From Polyangiaceae bacterium (GTDB taxonomy: Bacteria > Myxococcota_A > Polyangia > Polyangiales > Polyangiaceae), in assembly GCA_022842465.1 (NCBI GenBank), contig JALHPN010000054.1:1-43182 (forward strand): a DNA stretch of 43,182 bases. Reading direction: 5' to 3'. The notes beneath the pieces were generated by a model. The model searched no databases. It saw only the letters and a program-made list of their open reading frames with translations, and was not told the DNA's origin. Made by a program: the position numbers and the translations under genes. Positions 1 through 7,510 of this stretch are shown here, piece by piece (positions within the stretch are counted from its first letter, which is position 1; the number at the start of each line of letters is the position of its first letter).

Positions 1-201
1 AGCGCCGCGTCGGCGAGCGCGCCGCCTCTGCTCGCCCTGTCGTCTGCCGCCGCGCCCGCGCCTCCGCCGCTCTCTGCCTCCAGCGTCGTCGCGAGCGCCA
101 AGCCCGTCAAACAGGCGCAGCCCGCGCACGTACCACCGCCCGCCAAGAGCGCGGCGAAGGCCTCCTCCGCGCGAAGGCCGCCCGAGAATCCGTACGAGTG
201 A
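1..201 (+). CDS. C-terminal tail of an upstream protein (5' truncated), possibly a Ser/Thr kinase
   Basis: The frame is open from the first base of the window to a TGA at 199-201, giving 66 visible residues. They are almost entirely Ala, Pro, Ser and Lys, with no fold visible, and the protein ends in RRPPENPYE. Low-complexity Ala/Pro tails ending in N-P-Y-E or similar are, in my recollection, common on myxobacterial serine/threonine kinases and related signalling proteins. A kinase next to the FHA-containing activator at 238 would also make sense. No kinase domain lies inside the window, so the identity is inference only. The next gene starts 36 bp downstream on the same strand. Confidence 0.6.
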   Translation, partial: SAASASAPPLLALSSAAAPAPPPLSASSVVASAKPVKQAQPAHVPPPAKSAAKASSARRPPENPYE

Positions 202-225
202 AGCGCGCGGTCCGCGGGGCTCCGC

Positions 226-237
226 TACCATCGCCCC
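226..237 (+). promoter_or_regulatory. Putative -10 element for a leaderless transcript of the FHA activator
   Basis: TACCAT at 226-231 fits TAnnnT and is followed by only 6 nt before the ATG at 238. A start point 6-7 nt after the hexamer would fall on the start codon. No convincing -35 box is visible. The same arrangement recurs at other starts in this window. Confidence 0.4.
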
Positions 238-1605
238 ATGAGCGAGTTCGTCCTCGACGAGACCGAGCGCCTCTCCGGGGCTCGCGGTCAGCGGACCGTC
301 CTCACCCTCGACCTCCTCGTCATCGAAGGCCCCGGGCGCGGCACGCGTCGTCGAGTCGAGGGGGGCGCCGCCGTTCGCATAGGCTCGGGCGAGGCCGCTC
401 ATCTGCGCATCCCCGATCGCGCCGTGTCGCGCCTGCACTGCGAGGTGTCGGTGACGGGGGACGCGATCACGCTGCGCGATCTCGGGAGCCGCAACGGCAC
501 GGTCGTCGGGGATGCGCGGGTGCGCGACGTCGACGTCCAGGCCGGCGCCGTCGTCCGTCTCGGCGGCTCCGCCTTCCGGATCGACGTCGCCGACGAGCCG
601 TCGTTCGTCGCGATTTCGAAGCGGACGTCGTTCGGTGAGGTCGTCGGTTCGAGCCTCGAGATGCGGCAGGCGTACGCCGTCCTCGAGCGCGTCGCTGCCA
701 CGGCGTCGACGGTGCTCGTCCAGGGAGAGACGGGCACGGGCAAGGACGTCGTCGCTCGCGCGATCCACGCCGAGTCGCCCCGTCGCGCGGGTCCCTTCGT
801 GCCGGTCGACTGCGGCGCGATCCCCGAGACGCTCTTCGAGAGCGAGCTATTCGGTCACGTCCGCGGCGCGTTCACGGGCGCGCTCGGACATCGCGTCGGC
901 GCCTTCGAGGAGGCGAACGGCGGGACGCTCTTCCTCGACGAGATCGGCGAGATGCCCCTCGCGCTACAGGCGAAGCTCCTCCGCGCGATCGAGTCGCGGA
1001 GCATCCGGCCCGTCGGCGCGCCGAAGGAGACCCCGGTCGACGTGCGCATCGTCTGCGCGACGAACCGCAAGCTCGCGCAGATGGTGAACGACGGGACGTT
1101 CCGCGAGGACCTCTACTACCGTCTCGCCGTGGTCGAGGTCTCCCTCCCGCCCCTCCGCGCGCGGCGCGAGGACATCCCGGCGATCGCCCGAGAGCTCCAC
1201 GCGAAGCTCACCGGGAAGACGACGGCGCTGCCGGACGCGTTCGTGACCTCCCTCGTCGCGCGTCCCTGGCCCGGCAACGTGCGCGAGCTCCGTAACTTCA
1301 TCGAGCGCGCCGTCGCGCTCGGGATGACGGAGCCGGATCCCGGCGCCGTCGGCCTCACGAGCGCGCCCGCGGCGGCGCTCCCGTCGGGGGTGGACGCCAT
1401 CGTCCCGCTCCATCTCCCGCTGAAGGACGCGCGGCTCGCCTGGACGAGCGCGTTCGAGAGCATCTACGTCCGCGCGATGCTCGAGAAGACGGGCGGCAAC
1501 GTCACACGCGCCGCGGAGCTCGCGGGCGTGAATCGCCGCTTCCTCCAGCGCCTCGTTGCGCGACTCGGCCTGCGCGCGGACGGCGACGACGACGACGGCA
1601 CCTGA
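238..1605 (+). CDS. FHA domain-containing sigma54-dependent transcriptional activator
   Basis: 455 aa bacterial enhancer-binding protein. An FHA phosphothreonine-binding domain covers about residues 25-115, with the RIGSG strand, the SRLHC loop and the GSRNGT motif. The AAA+ domain (about 130-365) has Walker A GETGTGKD near residue 163, the sigma54-contacting GAFTGA loop near 210 and Walker B FLDEIGE near 231. A Fis-type helix-turn-helix lies near 425-450 ([15 protein letters not shown]). There is no receiver domain, so the input is probably phosphothreonine binding by the FHA domain, placing it under a Ser/Thr kinase, perhaps the truncated upstream gene. ATP hydrolysis would remodel RNA polymerase-sigma54. 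The intact GAFTGA argues for true sigma54 activation. A TACCAT hexamer ends 6 nt before the ATG and no ribosome binding site is visible. Confidence 0.95.
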   Translation: MSEFVLDETERLSGARGQRTVLTLDLLVIEGPGRGTRRRVEGGAAVRIGSGEAAHLRIPDRAVSRLHCEVSVTGDAITLRDLGSRNGTVVGDARVRDVDVQAGAVVRLGGSAFRIDVADEPSFVAISKRTSFGEVVGSSLEMRQAYAVLERVAATASTVLVQGETGTGKDVVARAIHAESPRRAGPFVPVDCGAIPETLFESELFGHVRGAFTGALGHRVGAFEEANGGTLFLDEIGEMPLALQAKLLRAIESRSIRPVGAPKETPVDVRIVCATNRKLAQMVNDGTFREDLYYRLAVVEVSLPPLRARREDIPAIARELHAKLTGKTTALPDAFVTSLVARPWPGNVRELRNFIERAVALGMTEPDPGAVGLTSAPAAALPSGVDAIVPLHLPLKDARLAWTSAFESIYVRAMLEKTGGNVTRAAELAGVNRRFLQRLVARLGLRADGDDDDGT

Positions 1606-1719
1606 GCGCGAGGAGTCGATGTGCGCGGGAGACCTCCGTGGATCCGGGAGGACCCGCGTCGAGGCTCCGGCCACGCAGGGGGCGGGCGGAATCCTCGGTG
1701 AGCCCACGGGATCGCGACG

Positions 1720-1735
1720 CGGCATCTCCCTTGCG
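1720..1735 (+). promoter_or_regulatory. Candidate sigma54 (-24/-12) promoter
   Basis: CGGCATCTCCCTTGCG carries GGCA and TTGC with the conserved GG and GC exactly 12 nt apart, as in the consensus TGGCACG-N4-TTGCW. The predicted start point is about 1746, 4 nt before the ATG at 1750. It lies directly downstream of the FHA-type sigma54 activator gene. A weak CCTCC/GGAGG inverted repeat at 1633-1651, about 100 bp upstream, could be an activator site but is short. Confidence 0.4.
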
Positions 1736-1749
1736 ACGTGGCGCTCCCG

Positions 1750-2457
1750 ATGCGCCCTCACCATGTCCTCGCCGCTCTCGCCCTCACGCTCGTCGCGTCC
1801 CCTGCGATCGCCGACAAGGGGAGGGCGAAGGCCGCGGCGCCTCCTCCGTCGGTCGCCGACCAGGTCCTCTTCTCGGCGCGTGGTGACGCGGAGCTCGTCG
1901 GCCGCGCGAGCCGCGTGAAGACGCTGCCGAGCACGCTCGACGCGCGCGACCGCGCCGCCGTCGGCCGCGTCGCCGCGCTCTTCCGCGCGGGGCGCCCCGA
2001 TGTGGCGCGCGCCGAGCTCGCGGGCTGGATCCGAGGCCGAGGGCACCGGCACTCCGTCGACGACACGACCGCGACGGTGCTCTGGGTGACGCGGGAGGCG
2101 GTCGCCTCGAAGCGCGCGGATCTCGTCACGGCCGCCGAGAGGGTCCAGGACGTCGACAACAAGGTGCTCGTCCTCGAGGCGGCGCTCGCCGATCTGCGTG
2201 TGGCGGCCACGAAGCGCCGCGACACGTACGTCGGGATGCCGGTCGCGGCCGAAGAGGGCGTGCGGCACCCCGAGCGCGTCGCCCAGGCCGACCTCGCGAC
2301 GCGCCTCGCGGAGACCGAGCGTCTCTACGAGAAGGCCGAGGCCGAGCGGACGGCCTCCCGGGATGCCTTCGTCTCGCTCCAGGGGACCTCGAGGACGGCC
2401 ATCGGCGCACTCGTCGCGTGCGTCCGGATCGCCATCGAGCGCGACAAGACCCGCTGA
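1750..2457 (+). CDS. Secreted or periplasmic hypothetical protein
   Basis: 235 aa with an N-terminal signal peptide (MRPHHVLAALALTLVASPAIA, cleavage after ALA/PAIA-like residues near 21). The mature part is rich in Ala, Arg and Glu and looks mostly helical. A likely coiled-coil stretch lies in the second half (repeated AATK, LAETERLYEKAEAER). I do not recognise a family. I chose ATG 1750 over the in-frame GTG at 1738 because the signal peptide begins there and because a candidate sigma54 promoter at 1720-1735 predicts a transcript start near 1746. It follows the FHA activator by 144 bp on the same strand, so it may be a target of that activator (inference). Confidence 0.8.
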   Translation: MRPHHVLAALALTLVASPAIADKGRAKAAAPPPSVADQVLFSARGDAELVGRASRVKTLPSTLDARDRAAVGRVAALFRAGRPDVARAELAGWIRGRGHRHSVDDTTATVLWVTREAVASKRADLVTAAERVQDVDNKVLVLEAALADLRVAATKRRDTYVGMPVAAEEGVRHPERVAQADLATRLAETERLYEKAEAERTASRDAFVSLQGTSRTAIGALVACVRIAIERDKTR

Positions 2458-2495
2458 CGGGGAAGATCGTGTGAGCAAGCTCCGTACACGGGGCC

Positions 2496-3788
2496 ATGAA
2501 GCTTGCGCTGCTCTCCTCCGCCCTCTTGCTGGCCTCGATCCTCGGCGGGTGCGCTGCCGAGACCGCACCCGACGACGACGCGTTCCTCGACGAGGACACG
2601 GAGGTCGCGGAGAGCGATCTCACCAAGGCGTGTGCGCTCGGGACGACCTGCGGGAAGTCGCAGAAGCTCCTCGCGGCGAGGCTCTTCCCCGCGGACAAGC
2701 GCGCGCCGGCGCGACGGCGCGCCGAGATCCAGATCGAGACCGGGGGCAACGCTGCGCTCGAGACGGTCCCGCGGATCTTCGCGCAGAAGACGACCGGAAC
2801 GTACACGTTCGCCGGCGGCGGGCGCGTCGTGATCTCCGGGAGCGCCGACGGCAGCGCACCGTTCGAGATCGACGATTTTCTCCTCGTCGAGGTGCTGGGG
2901 CAGGACGGCGCGCTCCTCGCGGCCGGACACCTCGGCGGCGCGAGCGGCATCACCGTCGGCGCCATGAAGTCGACGCAGCTCGCGACCCACACCGACTTCA
3001 AGGTCGCGGCGACCGACATCGCGCCGCTCCTGCCGCGCGATCGGCCGTTCCGTCTCCGCTTCTCGGCGCTCGACTTCAACACGCGCGCCCTCGTGTCTGA
3101 CGTCCACCTCGCCTCCGGGAGCGCGCCGCCGAAGCCTGCGCAGGTCGATCTCTTCGACGACGCCGCCTTCGCGGGCGCGCCGCTCACGAAGGCCGAGGCC
3201 GTCTCGCTCTTCGCGGCCGGCGCCGCGCGCGCGGACCTCGGCAGCTTCGTCTTCGCCCAGCGCACGCGCACCTGCAACACGGTGACGGGCTGCGCCGGCT
3301 GGACGGCGACGAACGACGTCTCGCTCTCGGGCCGCTTCCAGGCGGGCACCGGCGGCTGGCACGAGAACCCGACCTCGAGCGCGGTCCCGCGCGGCGTCAT
3401 CACGGGCCAGACCTGGCTCGAGATCGCGAACGGCAACGTCGTCTTCGCTCTGAAGAGCGATCAGGCGACGATGAACGCGAAAAACTGCGCGATCGACGGG
3501 TCGAAGGCGTGCGGGCTCAAGACGTCGACGACGTCCTGCTACTGGCGCGCGGACCGCACCCAGAATTGCTACTCGTACGCGAGCGACGTGCAGACGATGG
3601 GCGGTGCCTCGCTCTCGCTCAGCGTGAAGGTGGCCGCCGACCACGTCCGTGCGAAGAGCCCGACCCACGCGACGAAGGCCGACGCCTCGGGCAAGTACAC
3701 CGAGACGGAGTACGTCCTCTATGCGCGTACGCGCGGCGAGAACGCGACCCTCGTGGCCGAGAACGGCCGCGTCTTCGTCCGCCCCTGA
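2496..3788 (+). CDS. Putative lipoprotein of unknown function
   Basis: 430 aa. The N-terminus MKLALLSSALLLASILGGCAA is a lipoprotein signal with lipobox LGGC, followed by an acidic stretch rich in Asp and Glu. The rest looks like a beta-rich secreted protein. It has several Cys pairs (for example ACALGTTC, CNTVTGCAG, NCAIDGSKACG, CYWRADRTQNC), which suggest disulfides in an exported domain. I cannot assign a family. It starts 38 bp after the preceding gene, so co-transcription is possible, although a TACACG hexamer at 2485-2490 could be its own -10 element. Confidence 0.85.
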   Translation: MKLALLSSALLLASILGGCAAETAPDDDAFLDEDTEVAESDLTKACALGTTCGKSQKLLAARLFPADKRAPARRRAEIQIETGGNAALETVPRIFAQKTTGTYTFAGGGRVVISGSADGSAPFEIDDFLLVEVLGQDGALLAAGHLGGASGITVGAMKSTQLATHTDFKVAATDIAPLLPRDRPFRLRFSALDFNTRALVSDVHLASGSAPPKPAQVDLFDDAAFAGAPLTKAEAVSLFAAGAARADLGSFVFAQRTRTCNTVTGCAGWTATNDVSLSGRFQAGTGGWHENPTSSAVPRGVITGQTWLEIANGNVVFALKSDQATMNAKNCAIDGSKACGLKTSTTSCYWRADRTQNCYSYASDVQTMGGASLSLSVKVAADHVRAKSPTHATKADASGKYTETEYVLYARTRGENATLVAENGRVFVRP

Positions 3789-3853
3789 GAGGTAGCCGGG
3801 TGTAGGCGTCTGCGTTGCGTCTCGACGAGAGCCTCAGGCGCATATCGCGTGGC

Positions 3854-3881
3854 GGGGGCTAGAGCGTTTGCTCTAATCCCC
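3854..3881 (+). promoter_or_regulatory. Inverted repeat just upstream of the esterase start
   Basis: GGGGG-C-TAGAGC, loop GTTT, GCTCTA-AT-CCCC: a 6-bp perfect stem extended by a GGGG/CCCC clamp across a small internal bulge. It ends 6 nt before the ATG at 3888. It has no T-tract, so it is unlikely to be a terminator for the gene ending at 3788. It could be an operator or a 5' leader hairpin. A TCTAAT hexamer overlaps its right arm (3872-3877). Confidence 0.4.
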
Positions 3882-3887
3882 GCGCCG

Positions 3888-5066
3888 ATGAAGATCGTAG
3901 CCCTCCTCTCCGCCGGGTTCCTCTCGTGTCTCCTCGCCGCGTGCGGCGCGAGCGGGGAGTCGGGGACGTCGACCGAGCCGCGCACGACGCCGGCGACGGC
4001 GACCGCGTCCGATGCGCCGCCGAGCGCGACGACCCCGGCGACGCCGCCGGCCGAGACGACGCCTCCGGGGCCCCCCTCGCCGGAGACGCCGAACCCCTAC
4101 GCGGGCGGCGCGCCGATCGCGGCGCCCGCGGGGCAGTGGTCCTACGTCCCGATGGCCGACTTCGTGTGCGGTAACGGCAACGCCAGCGGCATCGCCGTGA
4201 ACCCGTCGAGCGCGCCGAACGCGCCGCTCCTCGTCTTCTTCATGGGCGGCGGCGCCTGCTGGGACGCGCTCACGTGCCTCGGTGGCGCTGCGTCGTTCAT
4301 CGACTCGGACGTCGGCTCGGCCGAGGTCCTCGGGGACGTCCCGCGCGTCCGTGCGCTGTTCGATCGCGAGGCCGCGCAGAACCCGTTCAAGGACGCGTCG
4401 TTCGTCTTCATCCCGTACTGCACCGGCGACCTCCACGGCGGCGACGCCCAGAAGACGTACTCGCTCCTCACGAAGACCGTCACCGTCCATCACCGCGGCG
4501 CACGGAACACGGACGCGGTCGTGAAGCGCCTCCTCGCCACCTACGCGTCGCCGTCGAAGATCTACGTGACCGGCGCGAGCGGCGGGGGCTACGGCGCGAT
4601 GTTCGGGCTCCACCGCTTCCGCACCGCCTGGCCGACGTCGCGGATCGACATCCTGAACGACTGCGGCCCGCCGATCGATCCCGCCGGAAACACGTGGACG
4701 TCGATGCGCGAGGCGTGGAAGCTCGAGATCCCCGCCGCCTGCACCGGATGCGAGGACGACGCGGCGAAGGTGCTCCCGTATCTCTCCGCGACGATGGGCG
4801 ACGGCCGCTTCGCGCTGCTCGGCTACACGAAGGACAAGACGATCCGCTCGTTCTCGGGCCGGCTCGTCCCCCAGGACTTCGAGCAGGAGATGATGGCGCT
4901 CCGCGCCGCGGCGGGGCCCAAGCAGCGCATGTACTACGTGGACAGCGACGACCACGTCCTCCTCAAGCAGAACCCGCTCCCGGTCGCCTCGAGCGGGGTG
5001 CCGCTCTACGCCTGGCTCCAGCGCTTCGCGTCCGACGACCCCGCCTGGGCGCACGAAGGCCCGTGA
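3888..5066 (+). CDS. Pectinacetylesterase/Notum-family lipoprotein hydrolase
   Basis: 392 aa. Lipoprotein signal MKIVALLSAGFLSCLLAACG (lipobox LAAC), then a Thr/Pro/Ala-rich linker to about residue 75, then an alpha/beta hydrolase domain of the pectinacetylesterase family. Features seen: the GGGACWDALTCLGG oxyanion-region motif, FIPYCTGDLHGG, the nucleophile elbow TGASGGGYGA (Ser about 231), and SDDHVLLKQ with the probable catalytic His near the C-terminus. The family removes acyl esters from polysaccharides or proteins, and bacterial members are mostly uncharacterised. The true substrate is unknown. ATG 3888 is preferred to GTG 3849 because the lipoprotein signal starts there. The protein is presumably anchored in the outer envelope. 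Confidence 0.85.
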   Translation: MKIVALLSAGFLSCLLAACGASGESGTSTEPRTTPATATASDAPPSATTPATPPAETTPPGPPSPETPNPYAGGAPIAAPAGQWSYVPMADFVCGNGNASGIAVNPSSAPNAPLLVFFMGGGACWDALTCLGGAASFIDSDVGSAEVLGDVPRVRALFDREAAQNPFKDASFVFIPYCTGDLHGGDAQKTYSLLTKTVTVHHRGARNTDAVVKRLLATYASPSKIYVTGASGGGYGAMFGLHRFRTAWPTSRIDILNDCGPPIDPAGNTWTSMREAWKLEIPAACTGCEDDAAKVLPYLSATMGDGRFALLGYTKDKTIRSFSGRLVPQDFEQEMMALRAAAGPKQRMYYVDSDDHVLLKQNPLPVASSGVPLYAWLQRFASDDPAWAHEGP

Positions 5067-5072
5067 GCGCGC

Positions 5073-5097
5073 TACGCTCGTCGTCCGAACGAGCGTA
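5073..5097 (+). promoter_or_regulatory. 9-bp inverted repeat upstream of the DUF2277 gene
   Basis: TACGCTCGT and ACGAGCGTA form a perfect 9-bp stem around a 7-nt loop. The repeat fills most of the 34-bp gap between the esterase stop and ATG 5101, ending 3 nt before the start codon. It could be an operator or a translation-control hairpin. There is no T-run to support an intrinsic terminator. Confidence 0.45.
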
Positions 5098-5100
5098 CCC

Positions 5101-5373
5101 ATGTGCCGAAACATCCGCGTCCTCCACGACTTCGAGCCCCCGACCACGGACGACGAGATCCGCGCCGCCGCGCTGCAGTACGTGCGGAAGGTGAGCGGGA
5201 CGGTGAAGCCCAACCGCCACGACGAGGTCGCCTTCGCGCGCGCCGTCGACGAGGTGACCCGCGCGACGACGAAGCTCCTGGCTGGGCTCGCGCGCCGCAG
5301 CGAGCCGCGGACGCGCGAGCTCGAGCGGGAGCGCGCGAAGGCGCGGTGGGCGAAGCGCGCCGCCCGTGCCTGA
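5101..5373 (+). CDS. DUF2277 family protein
   Basis: 90 aa small basic protein. The N-terminus MCRNIRVLHDFEPPTTDDEI and the following AALQYVRKVSG are the signature of the DUF2277 family, short (about 70-90 aa) cytoplasmic proteins found widely in bacteria and without a known function. The C-terminus is Arg/Ala/Glu-rich and helical. No signal peptide or membrane segment is present. It stands between an esterase and a GMC oxidoreductase operon and has no obvious functional tie to either. Family assignment is firm and the role is unknown. Confidence 0.93.
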   Translation: MCRNIRVLHDFEPPTTDDEIRAAALQYVRKVSGTVKPNRHDEVAFARAVDEVTRATTKLLAGLARRSEPRTRELERERAKARWAKRAARA

Positions 5374-5437
5374 GGTGTGACGCGAGGCGTTGCGAAATTT
5401 ACTTCGCACCGCCACCTGCGCTTCGCACCGAAAGAGC

Positions 5438-5449
5438 TACCATGATCTT
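5438..5449 (+). promoter_or_regulatory. Putative -10 element fixing a leaderless GTG start
   Basis: GCTACCAT contains TACCAT at 5438-5443, followed by 6 nt and GTG 5450. This copies the layout before the genes at 238 and 8924. It argues for GTG 5450 as start rather than the upstream TTG at 5390. Confidence 0.35.
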
Positions 5450-5980
5450 GTGCAGTTGGTAGCAAGGTCTCCTTCGGAGGTCCGCGTCCCGGGGGTCCTC
5501 TTCGCGATCGGCGAGGCGATGTTCGCGGAGGACGGGGAGGTGCCGCGGGCCACGCTCGAAGCCCGTCTGCGTGCGTCGCTCGCGGTCGTGTCCGCCGCCA
5601 CGTGGCCCGTACGCTTCGGCCTGCACGTCGCGCTCGTCCTGCTCCAGGTGGCGCCGCTCCTCTGCTTCGCGCACGCGCGCACGCTCGAGCGTCTCCCCCT
5701 CGCCGAGCGCGTCCGCTTCCTCGAGCGCCTCGAGCGGTCCTCGTTCCTCCCGCTCTGCCTCGCCTTCGTCGGCTGGCGCACGATCGCGACGCTCGTCTTC
5801 TACGAAGATCCGTCGGAGCTCCGCGCGCTCGGCTACACGAGCGACGAGCGCCATCGTCACAAGCGCGCGCTGCCCGTTCTCCCGAGCGCGCCGGCGCCGC
5901 TCGAGAGCGGGGTCCGTCTCCGGGACGACGGGCTCGCGGACACGGGCGAGCACGAGATCCGCCGCGACGAGGTCGCATGA
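5450..5980 (+). CDS. Small subunit-like partner of the GMC oxidoreductase
   Basis: 176 aa from GTG 5450. It has a hydrophobic stretch (GLHVALVLLQVAPLLCFA), the segment LPLAERVRFLERLERSS, then FLPLCLAFVGWRTIATLVFYEDP and ALGY. This pattern resembles the small membrane-linked domain found next to, or fused to, GMC-type long-chain alcohol oxidases and gluconate-2-dehydrogenase subunit 3-like proteins. That similarity is from memory and moderate. Its stop overlaps the oxidoreductase start (ATGA at 5977-5980), so the two are translationally coupled and probably form one complex. Alternative starts are TTG 5390 and ATG 5519. Confidence 0.75.
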   Translation: MQLVARSPSEVRVPGVLFAIGEAMFAEDGEVPRATLEARLRASLAVVSAATWPVRFGLHVALVLLQVAPLLCFAHARTLERLPLAERVRFLERLERSSFLPLCLAFVGWRTIATLVFYEDPSELRALGYTSDERHRHKRALPVLPSAPAPLESGVRLRDDGLADTGEHEIRRDEVA

Positions 5981-7500
5981 GCATCCTCGCCGGCAAGGAC
6001 TTCGGCGCGCCGTTCTCCGCCGACGTCGACGTCGTCGTCGTCGGCTCGGGCGCCGGGGGGGCCATCGTCGCGCGCGAGCTCGCCCGCGCGGGGCACGCCG
6101 TCCTGGTCGTCGAGGAGGGCTCGCATCACGCGCCGGAGTCGTATGCGCGCATGACGCCGTCGGAGGCGTTGAAGAACCTCGCGCGCGAGGCGGGCCTCGG
6201 CATCGCGATGGGGCTCGGGGATACGCCGCTCATGAGCGTCATGGCGGGCAAGTGCGTCGGCGGATCGAGCGTCCTCACCGGCGGCGTGTGCTTCCGCATC
6301 CCCGACGAGGTCCTCCACGCGTGGTCGACCGCGCTCGGCCTGGGCGACATGACGCCCGAGGCGCTCGATCCCTACTTCGCGCAGCTCGAGCGCGATCTCC
6401 AGATCGAGACGGTCGCGGACGCCATGCGTTCGCGGTCGACGGAGCTCTTCGTCGAGGGCGCCGACAAGATGGGCGTCGTCATGAAGTCCCTCAAGCGGAA
6501 CGCGCCTCGCTGCAAGGGTGCGTCGCGCTGCAACTTCGGCTGCCCTCACGGCGCGAAGATGAGCGTGGACGTGTCCGTCCTCCCGGAGGCGCGGGATCGC
6601 GGCGTCGTCATCCTCACCGACGCGCTCGTCGAGACGATCGACGTCGAGCGCGGGGCCGCCCGCGGCGTGGCGGGCACGTTCGTGGGCACCGGCGTCCGCT
6701 TCGCCATCCGGGCCCGCGTCGTCGTCGCCGCCTGCGGCGCGCTCCACACGCCGCTCCTCCTCCGGAAGAGCGGCCTCGGCACCGCGCACGTCGGCCGGAA
6801 CCTCACCCTGCATCCCGCCTTCCGGGTCGGCGCGCTCTTCGACGAGCGCGTCGAGGGCTGGGACGGGGCGATGCAGAGCGTCTACTCCGACCACTTCGCC
6901 GACGAGGGCCTCACGCTCGTGAGCGCGTACACGGCACCGAGCGTGCTCGCCGCCGCCTTCCCGGGCGTCGGACGCTCGCATCGCGCGCTCGTCCGCGCGA
7001 TCCCGCACCTCGCCTTCTTCGGCGCCATGATTCACGACGACCCGGGCGGGACCGTGCGCCGCTGGCTCTCCCGCGAACCGCTCGTCACCTACCGCATGAG
7101 CGCGCGGGACCGCCTCCGCCTCTTCCGAGGAATCGAGGTGCTCGGCGAGCTCGCCTTCGCCGCCGGCGCTCGCGCCGTGCTCCTCCCGATCTTCGGGATG
7201 GCGCCGGTCCGCTCCCGCGCCGAGCTCCACGCGCTCGTGGCGAGCCCGCCGCCGGCGAAGAAGGTCGAGTGCATGTCGTTTCATCCGCTCGGGTCGGCCA
7301 AGATGAGCCGTGATCCGAGAGCCGGCGTCGTGAAGCCGACCGGCGAGACCTGGAGCGTCGACAACCTCTTCGTCGCGGACGGGAGCGTCCTGCCGACGAG
7401 CATCGGCGTGAACTCGCAGCTCCCCGTGATGGCGGTGGCGATGAAGATCGCGCGGGGGATCTGCGAGCGCTTCGAGGTCTACGCGCGGCGCGCCGCGTGA
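5977..7500 (+). CDS. GMC family FAD-dependent oxidoreductase
   Basis: 507 aa. The N-terminal Rossmann motif VVVGSGAGGAIVARELARAG near residue 15 is followed by the FAD-binding VLVVEEG. The mid region has GGSSVLTGGVC and the cysteine-rich CKGASRCNFGCPHGAKMS typical of the long-chain alcohol oxidase/cholesterol oxidase branch. The C-terminal GMC domain has the active-site His in SFHPLGSAKM, then VDNLFVADGSVLPTSIGVNSQ. It should oxidise an alcohol or similar substrate with FAD; the substrate cannot be read from sequence. There is no signal peptide. The start ATG overlaps the stop of the small-subunit gene by 4 bp, so an earlier start in this frame is unlikely. Confidence 0.92.
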   Translation: MSILAGKDFGAPFSADVDVVVVGSGAGGAIVARELARAGHAVLVVEEGSHHAPESYARMTPSEALKNLAREAGLGIAMGLGDTPLMSVMAGKCVGGSSVLTGGVCFRIPDEVLHAWSTALGLGDMTPEALDPYFAQLERDLQIETVADAMRSRSTELFVEGADKMGVVMKSLKRNAPRCKGASRCNFGCPHGAKMSVDVSVLPEARDRGVVILTDALVETIDVERGAARGVAGTFVGTGVRFAIRARVVVAACGALHTPLLLRKSGLGTAHVGRNLTLHPAFRVGALFDERVEGWDGAMQSVYSDHFADEGLTLVSAYTAPSVLAAAFPGVGRSHRALVRAIPHLAFFGAMIHDDPGGTVRRWLSREPLVTYRMSARDRLRLFRGIEVLGELAFAAGARAVLLPIFGMAPVRSRAELHALVASPPPAKKVECMSFHPLGSAKMSRDPRAGVVKPTGETWSVDNLFVADGSVLPTSIGVNSQLPVMAVAMKIARGICERFEVYARRAA

Positions 7501-7510
7501 GGCGTCCCGC

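Noticed and set aside
3804..3819. AGGCGTCTGCGTTGCG as a sigma54 promoter for the esterase gene
   Set aside because: Only GGC and TTGC match, and it lies far (about 70 bp) from the ATG with an unrelated hairpin between. It is within chance expectation.
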